A program made the translations under genes and the position numbers. 64,000 bases of DNA from Anarhynchus alexandrinus (lineage: Eukaryota > Chordata > Aves > Charadriiformes > Charadriidae): NCBI GenBank assembly GCA_008711295.1, contig VUYV01000608.1, positions 133,724 through 197,723 on the forward strand, in the 5' to 3' direction. The notes under the pieces are model-generated. The model had not been told where the DNA came from, made no database searches, and saw only the letters and a program-made list of their open reading frames with translations. Each line of letters opens with the position of its first letter. The stretch's first letter is position 1. Shown here piece by piece: positions 9,074-23,538 of the stretch.

Positions 9074-12000
9074 GTAAAGGCTGACTTCTCTCAGTTTGAG
9101 CTCAGGCCGGTCGCTTCTTGCTTGTGCTGTCACTTGCAGTGTTGAGAAGAAGAGGTACTTTGCCCTTACATTAGAAGCCATGTGCTTTTTGTCGTTGTGT
9201 TTTTGTTTTGCATAGTAACACACGTGTTGTTACAGATCAACAGTTCACTTGTTCCATGTACTTACTTTATTTGGGGCTTTTGACTGGCCCAAACTGCTTA
9301 AAACTGTGGTGCAATTTTTTTCTTCTGTGATGTGCTATTGTAGATTACTTTATGTAGACTGTTTTTCCACATATCTGTATTCACCTGAACATTTTCTAAT
9401 GAATTTTTTTTTTTTCCAGGTGAGTCCATATGTAGCAGGTTAATGAATGAATTGAAATTGCTTTAATATAAGGTAGAATTCAGGCAAATGTTCCTGCTGC
9501 AGTATCTCTAAAAAGATCACAAAGAATATAACCGAAGTGCAAAGTTAACTTAAAATAAGTGAGAAGAAACCTCTAATGCTTTGGGGAATGCTACAGTGAT
9601 CTTTTCTCCTGTATTTGTTGCATATTAAAGTGCAGTGAAAATACTACTAAATCATAGTGTAGAGTATTTGTAGTGCTTCACTTAAAAAGTTCCCATAAGT
9701 CTTGTTGAACTACTTATATGTAATTTTGAATTTCCTGCATGTCTGTTTGGAAAAAAAATTGAGCATAAATACAACTTGCAGGATCCTGACTTAATTTGGA
9801 AACTTCTGCAAGGAATCAGCAAGATGTGGTTTCTCCTTGATTGATTGTCACTACCTTTATGACAGCTAATGAATGGAACAGTTTTGTTAGTTTACCTTCA
9901 AGAGTAAAATTTGTAGAGTTCTGCATTTTTGTCTTTTAACTAAGTAACCTGCATCTGAATTTTATTAACAACAATCACTGTAGCCAAATTTGTTATTTGG
10001 CTTACTGCATGGCTAGTGTCATACAGGTGTACATCTTCATAGTACTGCAGCTTCTTTGAATCTATGTGGGGGTGAAAACATAGGGGCGTGCAAAACATAA
10101 ACATGCATTGCTGCATGTGGAATGTTTTCTTCTGGAGCATTTATTTCATCTTCTTATGTAGGTTTTCAGAAGATAGCAATCTTGCTATGTTTTTTTTATC
10201 ATGTAAGTTTCTGGAAGGTAGTTGTGAAAATAGGTCAGTTACAGAAAACTTTTACTTACAGGAACTCTGTGCATTTCTGTTCAATACTCAGTTGATGCCA
10301 GCCAACTCGGTGATGAAAAGCTAGACGTAATCTGTGAGGGACATATATGAACAGGATTCACTCATTGGTGGATCAGAATGTTGAAATCTTATATCAGAAG
10401 CTTAATGTACAACAGTTGTGCTTTTTATTTTCACCTGGTAAATTTCATTTTCTTGTCCTGGGGGTGTGTGTGTGTTTTTGTTTTTGTTTTTTTTTTTAAA
10501 CTGTCTTGAAGATCCATGAAGTACTCCCCTTCATTGAATAAGATACTGATCTATTAGCCCTTTGATATTCTAACCTGCGAGACATAGTTTCTTCTCATAT
10601 CCACATACGGATCTTCATTGTTTTAGTAACTTTACACCTAGTAGTAGTAAACTTGAAACAGCAGGCAACTTCATGCCTGCTGGCTTCGTTTTGCAAGAGC
10701 AGAAAACAGGAATGTGGTGTTGCCTGGGTGGGCTACATGGCCTGTTTTCTGGTCTCGTGAGAAGCTGCAACCATATGACGCTAGTTTTTGTTGAGTTCAG
10801 TTCATCTGTGTGTGCACATAGGTGCCGTACTACTTAGGTGTGTTGTATTAACTTTGCATTTACTGGTTCACTGTATGTTTGTTTATTACAGAGTGTATGC
10901 ATATGTTCCCAAACTGCCTTCCGTGTTATCACCTTTCAGACAAACAATTTATGCTGTCAACTTGAGTCTCTCTTCTTTAACCTGCTCCTTTCTGTGGAAA
11001 TGTGTTGGGGGAGTTCTTGTTTGTGGCAGGCTGCTTCTGGCTATTGTTTTCCTGGAAACATCTTTTTATGGTGTGACTACCACATGATGGGGGTAAAGAG
11101 TGGGGGGACTCCCTGGAAAAGATGATGTCTGGAGGATGGCTGCAGTTACTGGGAAGACTTTTGAGTCTGCTCCTGCCTGTCCTCTTTCCATGAAGATTTG
11201 GGAGCAGGCTCGATGAAGTATTCAGTTGTACTGCAGGTTCACATTACTTCATAGCAGATTTTTAAGTGTGCCTTTTAGAGGAGTTGTGATGTGTTCCCAA
11301 CTCAAATAGCCAGTGCTACTCTGACAGAAAGTTTCAAGCTCGACTACAAAGTGATTTCTCATATAGATTCTTGTTCCAGAAAGCATGCTACTTTTAGTTT
11401 CTGTTTTCTTTTTTTTTAATATAATACTAAAAAAAGAAAAAAATTCTCTGTTTATTTTCTGCTTTTTCTGCCAAGTTACTACACTATATCCAAGACCTGC
11501 CTGTCCATGATAGGTGAGAATGTTTGTGAAGGCTGCAGTCAGGAACTGCTGTCAACTTCATGTGTCTTTTTTAGTATAATTTTTAACTTGGCAATCAAAT
11601 GCAGTTCTTTCAAGCAAAAAATAGACATTACTTTATGCACAGAAATTTATCTTCAGGTTTATAATGGGGGAAATTTTCCTAAAAACTATACATTTTATCG
11701 ATGTTTCATATATTTAGATACAAGTGAAGGAATTAAAGGTTTTGGGGTTTTTTGGGTGAATTTCCATTTGCATGCTGAAGAATAAATGGTATTATTTTCT
11801 CATTTAAACCTTTTTTTTATGCTGTCCTCTTCTTTTAATTCTATCAGTAAAACCTTAGTTCAGCAATCTACAAACTTGACCTGGTTCTTAAATACACAAT
11901 TATGGCTCTAAATGTTTTGAACTAGAGCAGTAGCTAGTCAGTGTGAAAAACCAGTGTTATGAAATTGACATTATCACAACAGTGTTATATTTTAAGTGAA

Positions 12001-15000
12001 ATAACTGTAAGAACTTCACATTAGTAACAAAATTGATAACCAGATGTGACCTCCTTAAAACAGTTTGTGAAAAAGCCTATTTTATTGTTATCTATGTCTT
12101 CTGTACTGTGGTATTTCCCATTGCCGTTGCTTCAACCAGACAAGTGTAGTGATGTTTAGTACTTTAATTAAATGGATACCAATGACCTGTAACTAAAATC
12201 AGCTTGAGAATAGTGTCAGTTTTAAGTAAATTTCCTACTGTACAGACTCAGAATTGTTTGGTATCTTTTCTAGCTTGTGATTTCTTGGTTGTAGTTAAAC
12301 TAGCTTGTTATTGAAAGTCTGATAATTGGTAAGGTAAGTTTATTAAGAGACCAAAGTGAGATATCCACATGTGGAGGCATGGGATAGACTTAATTTCACT
12401 TTGGTAAAGAATTTGATATTTATCTTCAAATAGTGAGGTAATAATTCTGCAGATAAGTTCTGCTTCTAATTTAGGTGCTTTTTTACCTTCTTGAGAAGGT
12501 ACAGTTTCTTGTAAAGGTACAGATATATGATGTATTTGTCTTTTTGAAAATAGGAGGAACACGTGCATGCATAAGTTTAACACTTCTGAGGGAAAAACAT
12601 GTGAAGCAGACTTCTGTTTATACACAGAATCTTTTTGTGTAATTAAAGTCTGTTTTTAATGGGTTGTGTGCTGCAGTTGACCATATTAAAATAGTTTTCT
12701 AAAATAAAAATATTACTAGTTACAGCTAGAAACATGAAGTGGTTTACTACTTTAAAAATGCTCCTTTTTCTGACAATAACTAACTCCATTTGCACAGGTG
12801 TCAGAAAAAGGCAATTCTAAAAGAGTCTCTACATACCCTGTCAATGGAGTTGGCTGTACTGCCTTAACTGTTTTTTTTTCTGTATATTATTTTATAGCTA
12901 TGCTCATAAAGACTTTTTGGTATAAAATGGCAAATTTGACTAGGGGAAGTTGAATGTGTTGAATTTCATATGTGTAAGCAGTCTAATTTATTTCACTTGG
13001 AGTCCTTTTGCATGAAGATCTGCCTCAGGAGTTGTGCTTACGCGATGGCTATTCCTGACACTAAGTATCCAGTTTGGGAAATTTTGAAGAAAAAATTGTA
13101 GTGGTTTTGGTAATCCTTACTGAAGCAAAGAACAGCTTCCCCCTGGTAATCATTAAGGTATTTTAACTATAGTTTGGATTCATGAGCTCTGTGAATTGGA
13201 CAGAATATATTAAAAATCCTGTTACTATGCTTTTATACACCAAAGAAAGAATTCCTGTCTCTGATATTTTTGTGAAATTGATAGTTGCATTAAGGTAAAC
13301 TCTTTGTTCAGGTTTATCAATGGCCTGACCAGGGTTGAAACTTACAGAAATATAAAACATACTCTGCATCTTTCTTAGCTCTGTCCACACTGGCTTTCTA
13401 AACTGAGTTAAGGGAACAACCCTAGATTTTGGACTGAAGTAGACTAGATTGTGTCAGGACTCATCAAAGTTAGTACCCTTCAGAGTGGATTGACCAAGTT
13501 TCTGCTAGATGCCATGTGGCCCCAGCTCTCTGAGCTGTGTGTGGCATCTCTGTAGACATTCTTGCTCTTCTAGGTCCCTCTCAATTATCCAGAGTGGAAA
13601 TATTTTCTGTATTTGCTGGCTAAATTAACATCAAACACAGTTAAAGCAGCAGCTCTTCTTCATAACCAAAACCAGAAGTACTTGCTGTTGGGGAAACTGC
13701 AGTATCAGCTTTTATTTCAGTGATATAGTTAATTAATAGAGCATATGGCATGATGACACAGTTAACTTTTCAAATCAGCTCAGGCCTTGGAGAATTTTAG
13801 TTGTGGGTATGTGTAACTGTGTAAGACTGCTCTTCAGTGAACTTGAGGAAGGCTACTTTGTGAACTGCTTCCCATTTCCCAAATGTTAATTTCAGACTCA
13901 AATTTACATTAAGAATCCAGAAATTCTTGACAGTAATCTGACGATCTGGTTAGATAATGAATGTTGGTTTTTTTTTTTTCTTTTATTAGAGGAAAGTTCA
14001 GAGAGAATTTGATCTTCTGTTATATTGGATATTACTGAAATTGTTGTAGATGCTAAATAGGCTATTTTCACATTGAAATCTTACCCTTGCTGCATTTTTG
14101 TCACTCTTTCCCCAGATTGCAACTTCTGTAATACAACATCTTTGCTCATATTTGAGGCTGAAACATCCGTGGATATAATTATTGCAACTTTGAGGTGTTT
14201 GTCTGCTTTTTGGACAAATTACCAAAGAATATACTGTGGTTATGCTTACTATGGTCTCCTTCTGAAACTTCTGCAAAAGTTGGTCAGTTTCAGAGAGATT
14301 TGACCTAAGGTTGTGTCTTCAAAGGTTGTTAGTTACTTGATTATTTTCATGTATTTCTCTTTTTCCAGAGGGAGGGAGGATAAAACGTTTTTGTTGTGTC
14401 CAGATGATTGGAGTGTTAACTCAGTCGTTGTTAGGATGCTTTCTGCCACGTAGTTTGTCATTGCTTCAGAATGCACTAGTTTTTGGAAGAACTTAGTATC
14501 TTCCTCTTCAAGGAACCTAATAATGAGTGAAACAGTCTCATTGCTACTCCTTTTTAAAGAACTACTTGTTGTTTTACATGTATGTAATGCAGTTCGATAG
14601 TGTAGAAAGTTTGGGGGTTGTTGTATGCTTGCTTTAAGTGTTTTCCATGCTGTATTATGGGTAAGTGTGACAGTGCAATGCATTGAATTTTTGGGATTAG
14701 GTGCTGCTTTTGGTAGCCTAAAATAGCAAGTAAGACTACCGTAAGTTGAGTAGCTACTGGTATGCAGAGAAATAGTATTGTGGCAAAAGATTATCCCTGT
14801 GGTTGTTAAACTGACTGTGTATTCAGTGTTGAATAGCTGCACTGTAGGATTTATCAATTACAGTATTATTCTCTTCACAGGGTTACCATTAAAAGGGGCT
14901 ATTGACAAGATAACTGTCAATAAATCTGCTGTTCATCCAGGGGCTGAAAAGAAAGTCGAAGTTGGGAATAATTGGTATAGTTTCCAGGTTCTGGGGAAGT

Positions 15001-17940
15001 TTATCTTCTGTCCTGTTCTTGCTTCACTTTCTTTCCTGTGTTCTTTCACCTGTGTTCCCTAGTTCTGATGCCTGTCTCCTGCCATGCTGCTGTGTACCTG
15101 GTTTTGCTCCTAATCTCCCTCAACATTTCCTTCAGTGCTTGGGTACAGTGTGGAGGAAGGCGGAAAGCACAAGAGAGGATATTTGGTCTTAAACTTACAC
15201 CTGCTTCCATGGTGATCCCAGCAGCAAGGGCAGAACATCTTGTTCAGCTCTGCAGCTGGAATGCCATCTGCCTCCTGTGCATCTGGTGGGTTGCGTTTTG
15301 AGGGATGGTACCTGTTTTGGTGCAGGTGGAATGAATCTTCAAAGAAACTGAACTCTAGCAGCTGACTAGTAGTCTCCTTGCACAGAAAGCTTCCTGAATT
15401 ATAAGTAGGCCAAATTTGCAAGAATGTTAAGAGACCACAGAAGGTGTAGGGCTGACACTAGAATAGCCTTGTTAGCTTCATGTTCCTTCTCCAAATTAGA
15501 GGAGACTCTAGAGCTCTTGGGTAAAGCTTTTATAGGAATCTTGTCACATGCAAATACCTTCTGAACCATGTCCTCAAAAAAAGCTGAGTTATTGTGGCTT
15601 GGAATTAAAAGGTTGGTCTAAGACAGAGGTGAAATAACGAAAACTTGTGGAGAAATTGTAAAAGCATTGCAAATTTAAGTCCTGTTTTCAGAAACTTGGG
15701 TTAGAATTTGGCTGCAAGAAGTGTGCAAGTGTTACTGCTGCTGGAAATGCAAGTATGTGGTCCCACCCATCCTTGTGTTGCCACCAATGTCGGGTTAATT
15801 ACCTTGGGGTCTATGAGCATACTGTTGGTAGGAAAAAACAATGCTTATGCTGTCTCATTTAAGCAAAGCTATGCACCTGCATGAAAGCTCAACTTGGAGG
15901 GTTGAGTGAACTCATCCCAAAAACAGTTTGGTTTTTTTTTTTTTGTGCATTCATCTGGTGAGGAACCTCCTCAGTCCTGTACTGGCCCTATTTAGGGGAC
16001 ATACTACAAATAAGACTTAATAGAAACAATTCCTTTGTGCCTGACAGGTTTTTGTTACCACTAAAGACAGTAGTAAATACATCCTTTTAAGAAAAAATAA
16101 GGTACGTTGTTATACTGGCTGCTGATTTGCTCCTGGGGTTGAGATAGTTGGGGAGGGTGGATAACTGGGAGTTCATTTTTAGTTTGGTTTTTTTTATGCT
16201 TAGATTGATGACCAAGTATGCTTGAGGTGGTACTAAATGGAAAAGAGTTTAGACAGCAGAAGATTGTTGTGCCAATTTTTAGCCTGTGTGATGACAAGTT
16301 TAATATTTTTTTTTAAGTTTTTTCTACCTTGGTTCTGAAGACCCTGTGGGTTTCTGAAGGCAAATTGGAAAGAGACCATGTGGAGATACAGTGAAAGAGT
16401 GACTAGTAAGCAAAGAGGAAAATATGAATGAACAGTTTGGAAAGTGTAAGTGGCCAGGCTGGCAAGGAGTTGAACATGTCTGACTGTAAAAAGCAGCCAG
16501 AGGAATAAAAGCAAACAACTAGATCCAAGGTTAGATGAGGGTGGTTTCAGTTGAGTGCAAATTAAGGAGCATTTGTGTTCCAAGTGGAAAATAGCATCTC
16601 CTGGGGTTTGAGTTAAGCAAAGAAGTGCATGCAGAAGCAAGGTTTGAAGGATAGGATGCGGCTGAGGACGAGTAGTTGGATGCTGCAGCTCGTTGCAAAG
16701 GATCTTGTAGAACAGAACACATGTGGTGAGCAAGTTGCAGTGCAACTTTCAACTTTTATTTTTAAGAAGCGTTGGTTGTGCACAGTAGTTGGTTTAGGTT
16801 GTTAAAGAAGGGAAAAAAAAACCCCAACCCAAAAACGAAGCCCAAACCTACCCTGAAAGGGGTTTGTGATGAGGCTGTTTTTCACTTTTCATAGTATGAA
16901 TACAAACATTTATTTTGGCTGGATACACACACACCATGACACGACACAACCAATGAATACACAATGAGAATAGTTAGTTGATTCTGGTCATTGGCTTGGT
17001 AGATGGATATTAAGCTTTTCTTTGGTTTTGTACATTCTTGTTGGTTGCTAATCATATACTTTTCAAGTCTTGGTTTACTTGTGTTAGATGGATATCCTTC
17101 ACTTGATATAGCAGGTGAAGTAAGCATGCAGGATTGAGAATTCATTAGAATTAGCAGGAGTTGCTTTACAACTGAAGGTTGAAAGTCTGTAACATTGGCA
17201 GACTTCTGCCTGTTCTGACAGCAACTCTACTTACGTTCTGTCTATACATTCATTATGTAGGGCTCCTAAGAATTTGGCAGATGCCATACATCTCAAATTG
17301 CCCTGAACTGAAATAACATGTTGACCTTTGTTTTCCTTTCTAGTATTTTTAAGACTTAAGTTTTCAGTGCTTCAGGTGCTTTGGCAGGAAGCCCTAAGAA
17401 AAAGATGTCTTTACCACCCCCTCCACCACCCCAACCCCTTTGAATTAAAGTACTTAGTTTGTAATGGGATGGTGCCTCTTCCTGGACAATATACAGGTAG
17501 TCAAATTCTTAAGACGTGTGTGTTTATGAAGTTACCTATATTTGAAAAAAACCCAGGCATTTGCATGTGCTGTATTTGGATGAGCGAATGTCTGAGAAGA
17601 GACAGACCAATGAGAGATGACAAAGGAATTGCTCACATGGGTGGATCTTCAAGTGAAATACTAAATTGAAATAAGTCAATTTCTGAAAGAATTCATAAGC
17701 TCCTTGGTTGCTTGCAAGCCTGTGGGGAGCATGGTTGCACTGAAAGGTTCTCCTGAGTAAAGCTGGTATTGAAATGCTTTGTGCTGCACAGTCTGTCTGT
17801 TGATACAAATGTATCTAGTGTTTTTCTGACCTGCTGACTTTGACATTGACTGAAATGGGTTTGTTCTGCTGTTGAGCATCTATCAGAAAGGAATACCTCA
17901 CCAATGTCAGTGCAGAATTAACTATACAACTGGAGCACGT

Positions 17941-18240
17941 AAATCCTGGTCATGCTGCCATGCAGAGGGACCTCGATGGGCTGGAGAAATGGGCTGACAG
18001 GAACCTCACGGAGTTCAACAAGAAGTGCAAAGTCTGGGGAGGAACAATCCCATGTACCAATATATGCTGTTTGCTACCCAGCTGGAAAGCAGTTTTGTGA
18101 AAAAGGACCTGAGGTCCTGGTGGACACCAAGTTGAACATGAGTAAGCAGTGTGCCCTTGAAACAAAGGTGGTGAATAGTGTCCTGGGCTGCATTAGACTG
18201 ACAAAGTATTGCCAGCAGGTCGAGGGAGGTGACCCTTCCC
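17941..18240 (+). mobile_element. CR1 ORF2 fragment (late reverse-transcriptase region), both ends missing
   Basis: Plus-strand translation gives MQRDLDGLEKWADRNLTEFN followed by a shifted frame with VDTKLNMSKQCAL and NSVLGCIR. These blocks correspond to the ORF2 segment just after the reverse-transcriptase palm, also seen intact at 40890-41130 in this window. Several indels break the frame. It is a decayed, doubly truncated copy. Confidence 0.8.
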
Positions 18241-18769
18241 CTTTGTGTTTTAGAATGCAAAATATGAATTTAGAGTTCATAAAAAATGAGCAAACAGAAA
18301 ACAAACATGAACTTTCTAAATTAATTCTTGCTCATGCACAAAGCTGTTAAATACATTAAAACTGAAAATCTTCAAATGTACAGCATATACAAATGTGGTT
18401 ATTAACTTTGTGTATATTGTGATAGCAGTTTGCAACTTTGTGTAGTGTATAGTGTAAGGACAACAGTGCACTGTTTTACATGCACAGTGTCCAGTGCAAC
18501 CTGTTGAAGTAAATGTGTCAGTGTTTTAGTCCTTGAAATGTTAAGTTTGTGTGGAATTTCCTGGCATTTATTTAAGAAAAAACACCTATAACCCACAAAT
18601 TATGTCAAGATGCTTAAAGCGTAAAAATGCAAAGCCTAAAACCAGTAGGTTACTGTGATCATCAAAGGACTGCTTTTATTTTTTTAAAAAAAAAAGTTTT
18701 AATAAGTGGTAAATGCCAATGAAATTTTAGTGATTCCGTCTATACCATAACATTAAAAGTCCTATATCA

Positions 18770-18830
18770 TAATCATAGAATAGTCAGGGTTGGAAGAGAC
18801 CTCTGAAGATCATCTGATCCAAACCCCTTT
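18770..18830 (-). mobile_element. CR1 3'-end scrap
   Basis: About 60 bases (ATAGAATAGTCAGGGTTGG, then GAAGATCATCTGATCC) match the terminal part of CR1 in reverse orientation, including the ATAGAAT end that is the complement of the CR1 tail. No coding part is attached. Confidence 0.75.
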
Positions 18831-19435
18831 AGAAACTTAAAGAACATCACCATGTAAAAAATTACAGTGAGTTGCTTAGTACTTGTTAGAAAGCCAAAAC
18901 ACATTAAAATATGGGCAGGGAAGAACGGGGAATGGGAGACTGAGTGGTACAGGGAATCCTTCCCATGGAGATGTACAGTGTGGATGGTTTCTTCCTCCTC
19001 ACTGTTGTGTTTTCTTGAGGTTATTTGTTAACATACTTCTGTGCTTCGTTCGTTCTTCATTACTTTGCGGTTCCATGTTACATTTGAATTTCTTGTGTAT
19101 ATGGTGTGTTTTATGCTGGGCACTTAGTTTTTGTTCTGTTATCCCCCAAACTGTTTTTGCCCAGTTCTCAAGGTTGGTTTCTTTTGACCAGTAATTAGCA
19201 GTTGATGAGTTGTTCATAGCCTTGAGGCCTCTGGTATCATCCTCTGCCTTTATTTTCTAGGCCTCTACTGTCATTCTGTGCTTGTGCTCCCCTATGCTGC
19301 TTTTTATTCTGGGGTCAGAGGTGGTTCATTCCTTACAGTATAACTACTTGTTACTGGTATCTGTTAGTTACAGAAATATACACACACTCTTTTATTTGTA
19401 TATACACTCTGGGTGTGTGCATGTACTTATTTATA

Positions 19436-19639
19436 GCTTTTACTTAGCTTCAGACAATTGTGTGATGTAGCACCTATTGGTTTTACATATTTGCATATAA
19501 TATATATGAAATATATATAACATATTGATGTGAAAATGTATATATTTAAATATTTATGTATAAGCTGTGTGTATTTTATATATAAATATTTATAAAAGTA
19601 GGTGTTACATCACAAAATTGTCCAAAGCTAAGTAAAAGC
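19436..19639. repeat. 204-bp inverted-repeat (hairpin-forming, MITE-like) element
   Basis: Left arm 19436-19476 begins GCTTTTACTTAGCTT; the right arm 19599-19639 is its reverse complement with 4 mismatches in 41 positions (37/41). The 122-base centre is almost entirely A and T and is itself rich in short palindromes. The architecture resembles a miniature inverted-repeat transposon or a long RNA hairpin. I do not see a clear target-site duplication, and I cannot name a family. Confidence 0.75.
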
Positions 19640-22600
19640 AATACAAATTAGATAAGTCACTTGGTCTTTAGATAATTGCTGTTAGAGTTGGACAAGCTAA
19701 AACAGAGCTTCACACAGGCTGAGACAAGTCCGCAGGCCTGGTTATTAGCTTAATGTGAGGCCCGTGGCCCTTTACAAGCAATGCCACCACCTTGTTTATG
19801 GGGTTACACCATTCTCTTAAGAAAATGCAGTTATGGGTATCCCATCTTTGACTTGCAAAGTTAGTTATCAAAAGGTTCATGCGTAAGCAAATGCAGAGAA
19901 TAATTCTGCTCAGCTTTATTTTACTAGCTGACTATACTAAAATTACGTATTCTTTTCTGTAGGAAAGGAATATGTGGAGAGCTTGGCTTGACAATGAGAT
20001 TTTTAGAACATGCACTGATCTTAAGTTATCCTGATTGCAAGTGTACTCTCTGTTGAATATAGAGCAAAAGTATCAGATACTCCACATACAAGCAGAAATG
20101 GCAAGCAGAGGCCTTATGTCTGATTTCTAAGGAGCAGGGAAGAAATCTATCTGAAGGGATGGTGTCATGTTGCTGGCTGGAATCCTTGTTCTCAGAGGCA
20201 GATCCTTTAGGCGGAATTGATGTAGGCTCTTGAAGTGCCATCAAATATACTTAATTTAGGAGATGTTATAAGAATCTGCTTCTGCAGTTCTGCTGTTCTT
20301 TTAATTACTGTGTTGTGTTTTTTAATGAACCAGGAACTCCTTTGTGAAGTTGATTTGGGTTTCAATTTATATTTGGTAGATAACTTTTTGTTTGCTTTAA
20401 GAGTGAGAATGTTTAGCTTCTAGTGTATCATATTACTGCTGAATGAGCCTGTTCAAAGAACAAAACTAAGATGAGTGGAGAATATGAGAAGGGGAAAGAG
20501 AATAATACACCAGCAAGCTGCTTGTAGGTGGTCAACTTCTACTGTAATGAATACTGGAAAAATACTGTGTGTGTCACCACTGCTTAGCTTTTCATGTTAC
20601 TAATAAATAGAGAAAAATAATTTTCGTTTTCATGTCTTGAGCCCTCCTTTTCAGAACTGGTGGTCTGTCACTTGCTTTGTACAGACTTTTATTCTTGTTG
20701 CCATCAATCATATTGCTGATTTGGCTACTTAATATGGTTTTATTTGTAAGATGACATGATTCCAGGGTGATTTTCTGTGTTGCCTACCATTCATTGCTTT
20801 TTGTCACTTTCCTGAAACCCTGTGCTCCGATTTCTTTAAGTGTCAGTCAGCTGTTCTTTTAATGTTCTCCATCTAGTTAGAAATGTCCAGGTCTGCATTT
20901 TCTTTTGCTGTTGTGTGATACCTGATTTGAATTATTTTTCTGTAACTTAGTTTTCTGTAACTTAGTTTGAGATATAGTCTGTCTTGGAATTAATATGGGA
21001 GAAAGGGGCTGGGACATGAAAAAAGCACATCTAGCTTGAAGAGGGAATGTAACAATAAATGTAAATGAAAAATTAGTATTTTGCTATCTGCTATTTGTAA
21101 GAATTACGAAAAAATAGGAAAACTAATATGCTAATAATGCATCCACAAATAGTTATGGCTTTGGTAGATATTTAAGTATGTTTTTGTTTTATGTAGATGA
21201 AGTATTTTTGTGAGCTAATACATAGCAGTAGACCAGCAGAAGAATATTTTTAGCTTAGATTTAGTATGGCCTGAGTTTCTGGTTTTAAAACATGTAAATG
21301 TCCAGCACTCATTCCTTGTGTACCTAATGCATTCAGGGTGTATAGACTGCTTGCCTATACTCCTGAGTACTTAATGTTTGCATTCTGAATAGTACAAATA
21401 CAAATAAATGTGGTGGTTTTTTTTTCTATAAAAAAAAAAGGTAGATGTTATTGTATAGTCACCAGGTTCCTAGAAACATATTGTGGGTTTGGAGCAAGTT
21501 CAGGATAAACAGAACCTAATCCCCATATTAAGTGGTGTATATATTTTTGATATATTTCAATAGTAAGTCTGTTATGGTGTCTTTCATACTTCATAGAGAA
21601 GCGGAGGTGTATGGGAAATAATGTGCTTTTTGAAACAGTTTATTCTGCAGTATGAATAAATGGCTACCTCCGCTAGCAGGGACCTAAAAGAATAGTAGCA
21701 GAATTGAGAATCAGTGCCCTACATTTCTGTTGCAAAACAGTTTCACAAATAACCCTTTCCCATAAATAATGTAATAATCTTCCTGGCTTGGTTGCTGTGG
21801 ATTGCAGCTATAGAATCAACTTAAACCACTGCCTATTTTAATATACAAAGTACTCTCTATTGGGGGGGGAATCTTTACTTGGTGTGCTTGATTGATGTAT
21901 TAATGTTAATGCAGCTACAAGACAAATTTGCAACTGAGGGAGCTAATGTGAAAGATAGATTTAAAAGCATTTTGTATCTCAGGCTGCTTTGCTCCTGTAT
22001 ATCTAGGTCACTTAACATCTTCTGCAACCCTCACTGCTATTTCTTCCAATCAGCAGTGCTAAGAGCAAGTATAGCTTTAAAAATTAATGTAAGCAGTTGG
22101 TAGGAATTTGACTCTTGCTCAGAGAAAAGATACAAATGGAAATTGAGAATTGCAGTTTTTTGAACTGGTAGAGAGTAGGAGTGCAATGTCTATATAAAAA
22201 AAAAAATCTAAGACTGGAACACCAGCAACAGTAAGACTTCTCTTATTTATGTGGTCTTTCTTTTGTGGTCCAGCTTTATAAAGGAATTAGTTATTGTGCC
22301 TCTGTTACTGACCCTGGGCAGCTGCTGAAAAGCTACAAGATTCAGCAGATTAGAGTCCTTCTTATTCATGGCTGGGTCTTGTTTACTTCTTGGGCTAACC
22401 ATGTCTGTATGTTTGTCTTCTGTGAAGTTGGTTTAATTAAAAACATGAGTTTAGAACTCCTGTTTAGCAGATTTTTACTTTAAAGAAGAGACTAAAAGCT
22501 TTACTAGACATTTTCGTCATTTGTCTGCCCTTCCCTTAGCCTATACCTTTTCAGATTTATTTTTTTTATGTGGGAGTTTACAGATGTGATTACAGTTGTG

Positions 22601-23371
22601 GTAGCAAGTTTCATGTGCTTATACTTACATAGAAACATGTTTGATGCTTCTTTAGATTGTGTTATTTTTATTGGTGCTTCGTGTAGTTGATAGGATGTCA
22701 ATCAAAAAACTAATGCAGTCAGATTCTTGTTCCCCAGAAGTTTCCAATTGAGTCTTCAGGGTTACAGGAAAAGCTGTTTATTAGTTCATAAGTATGAGTT
22801 GTAGTTCATACTGTTAGTTTCATTCTATTTCTGTTACTTAGACTGAAAAAGCAGATGGTGACCCATCCTGATCAATCTCCTTTTGCCTAACTTCTTGCAA
22901 CTTCTCTCTTTCTGATTTCATCAGTATACTTCTATTTCTGTGGTTATGTAATGAAAACATATACCACAAAAAAGATCTTGTAATATTGTCCTCCAACAGT
23001 ATATTTCAGATTACCAAAGGCTACATTAGCTGAAATTACGTATACCATAACTTGAAACATAGACACCCATCCATTCCACTATTCCACTGCAGTTGTTCTA
23101 TATGCTTCTGCTGTTCCTGCCGTAGATCATGGTACTAGGGTCTGTGGCAGAAGTGCAAAGTGAGTGGGGACACATAGGCTCTCAGATGTGGGGCATAGAG
23201 TCCGAGTTGTGTATCCTGTGGGGGAGGTTCATGTGATCTTGGTGATAAAGCTTCATCTGTAATAGGCGCATGAAGTAGTAGGTATCTAATTTGTTTTGGA
23301 GAAGGAAGATGTTGTAAAGACCAGAAATAGTAACTATAAAGCTTAACTTCTCCAATTTTTCACATCTTTAG

Positions 23372-23538
23372 ATATTCAAGAATTTTATGAAGTGACCTTA
23401 TTGGACAATCCAAAATGCATTGATCACTCTCAGCCATCTGAACCAATACAGCCTGTGAATACCTGGGACTTCTCCAGCCTTCCAAGCACAACAGTGACAT
23501 CAGAAACACTGCCAAGCAGTCTTAGCCCAAGTATAGAG
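23372..23538 (+). CDS. DLG1: DLG1 coding exon 3 (end of L27 and linker)
   Basis: 167 bases encoding residues 51-106: [19 protein letters not shown], then [20 protein letters not shown], then [17 protein letters not shown]. The start completes the last L27 helix; the rest is the Ser/Thr/Pro-rich linker diagnostic for DLG1 as opposed to its paralogues. The acceptor is TTTAG to 23371 and the donor GTATGA at 23539; the exon ends on a complete codon (GAG), phase 0. In other vertebrates the next exon begins with KYRYQDED; I could not find it to the right, so it presumably lies beyond 64000. The exon is intact. Confidence 0.97.

Larger units (their letters stand above)
9074..23371 (+). other. DLG1 intron 2 (about 14.3 kb)
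   Basis: Intron between the GTAAAG donor at 9074 and the pyrimidine-rich acceptor ending TTTAG at 23371. AT-rich with scattered poly-T/poly-A runs. Apart from two CR1 scraps (17941-18240, 18770-18830) and the inverted-repeat element (19436-19639) I recognise nothing; open frames of 60-174 codons have no family resemblance or coding features. Confidence 0.9.

Noticed and set aside
8146..9084. A 312-codon open frame across the CpG island through exon 2
   Set aside because: GC-rich DNA has few stops. Only the exon 2 part is coding; splice sites and the conserved MPVRKQ join show that the rest is 5' UTR and intron.
14333..14857. A 174-codon minus-strand frame in intron 2
   Set aside because: Ser/Thr-rich composition, no recognisable domain, no splice context; consistent with chance in AT-rich DNA.
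19370..19400. ACAG followed by AAATATAC, checked as the start of the KYRYQDED exon
   Set aside because: The frame reads KYTHTL and lies upstream of exon 3; not the DLG1 exon.
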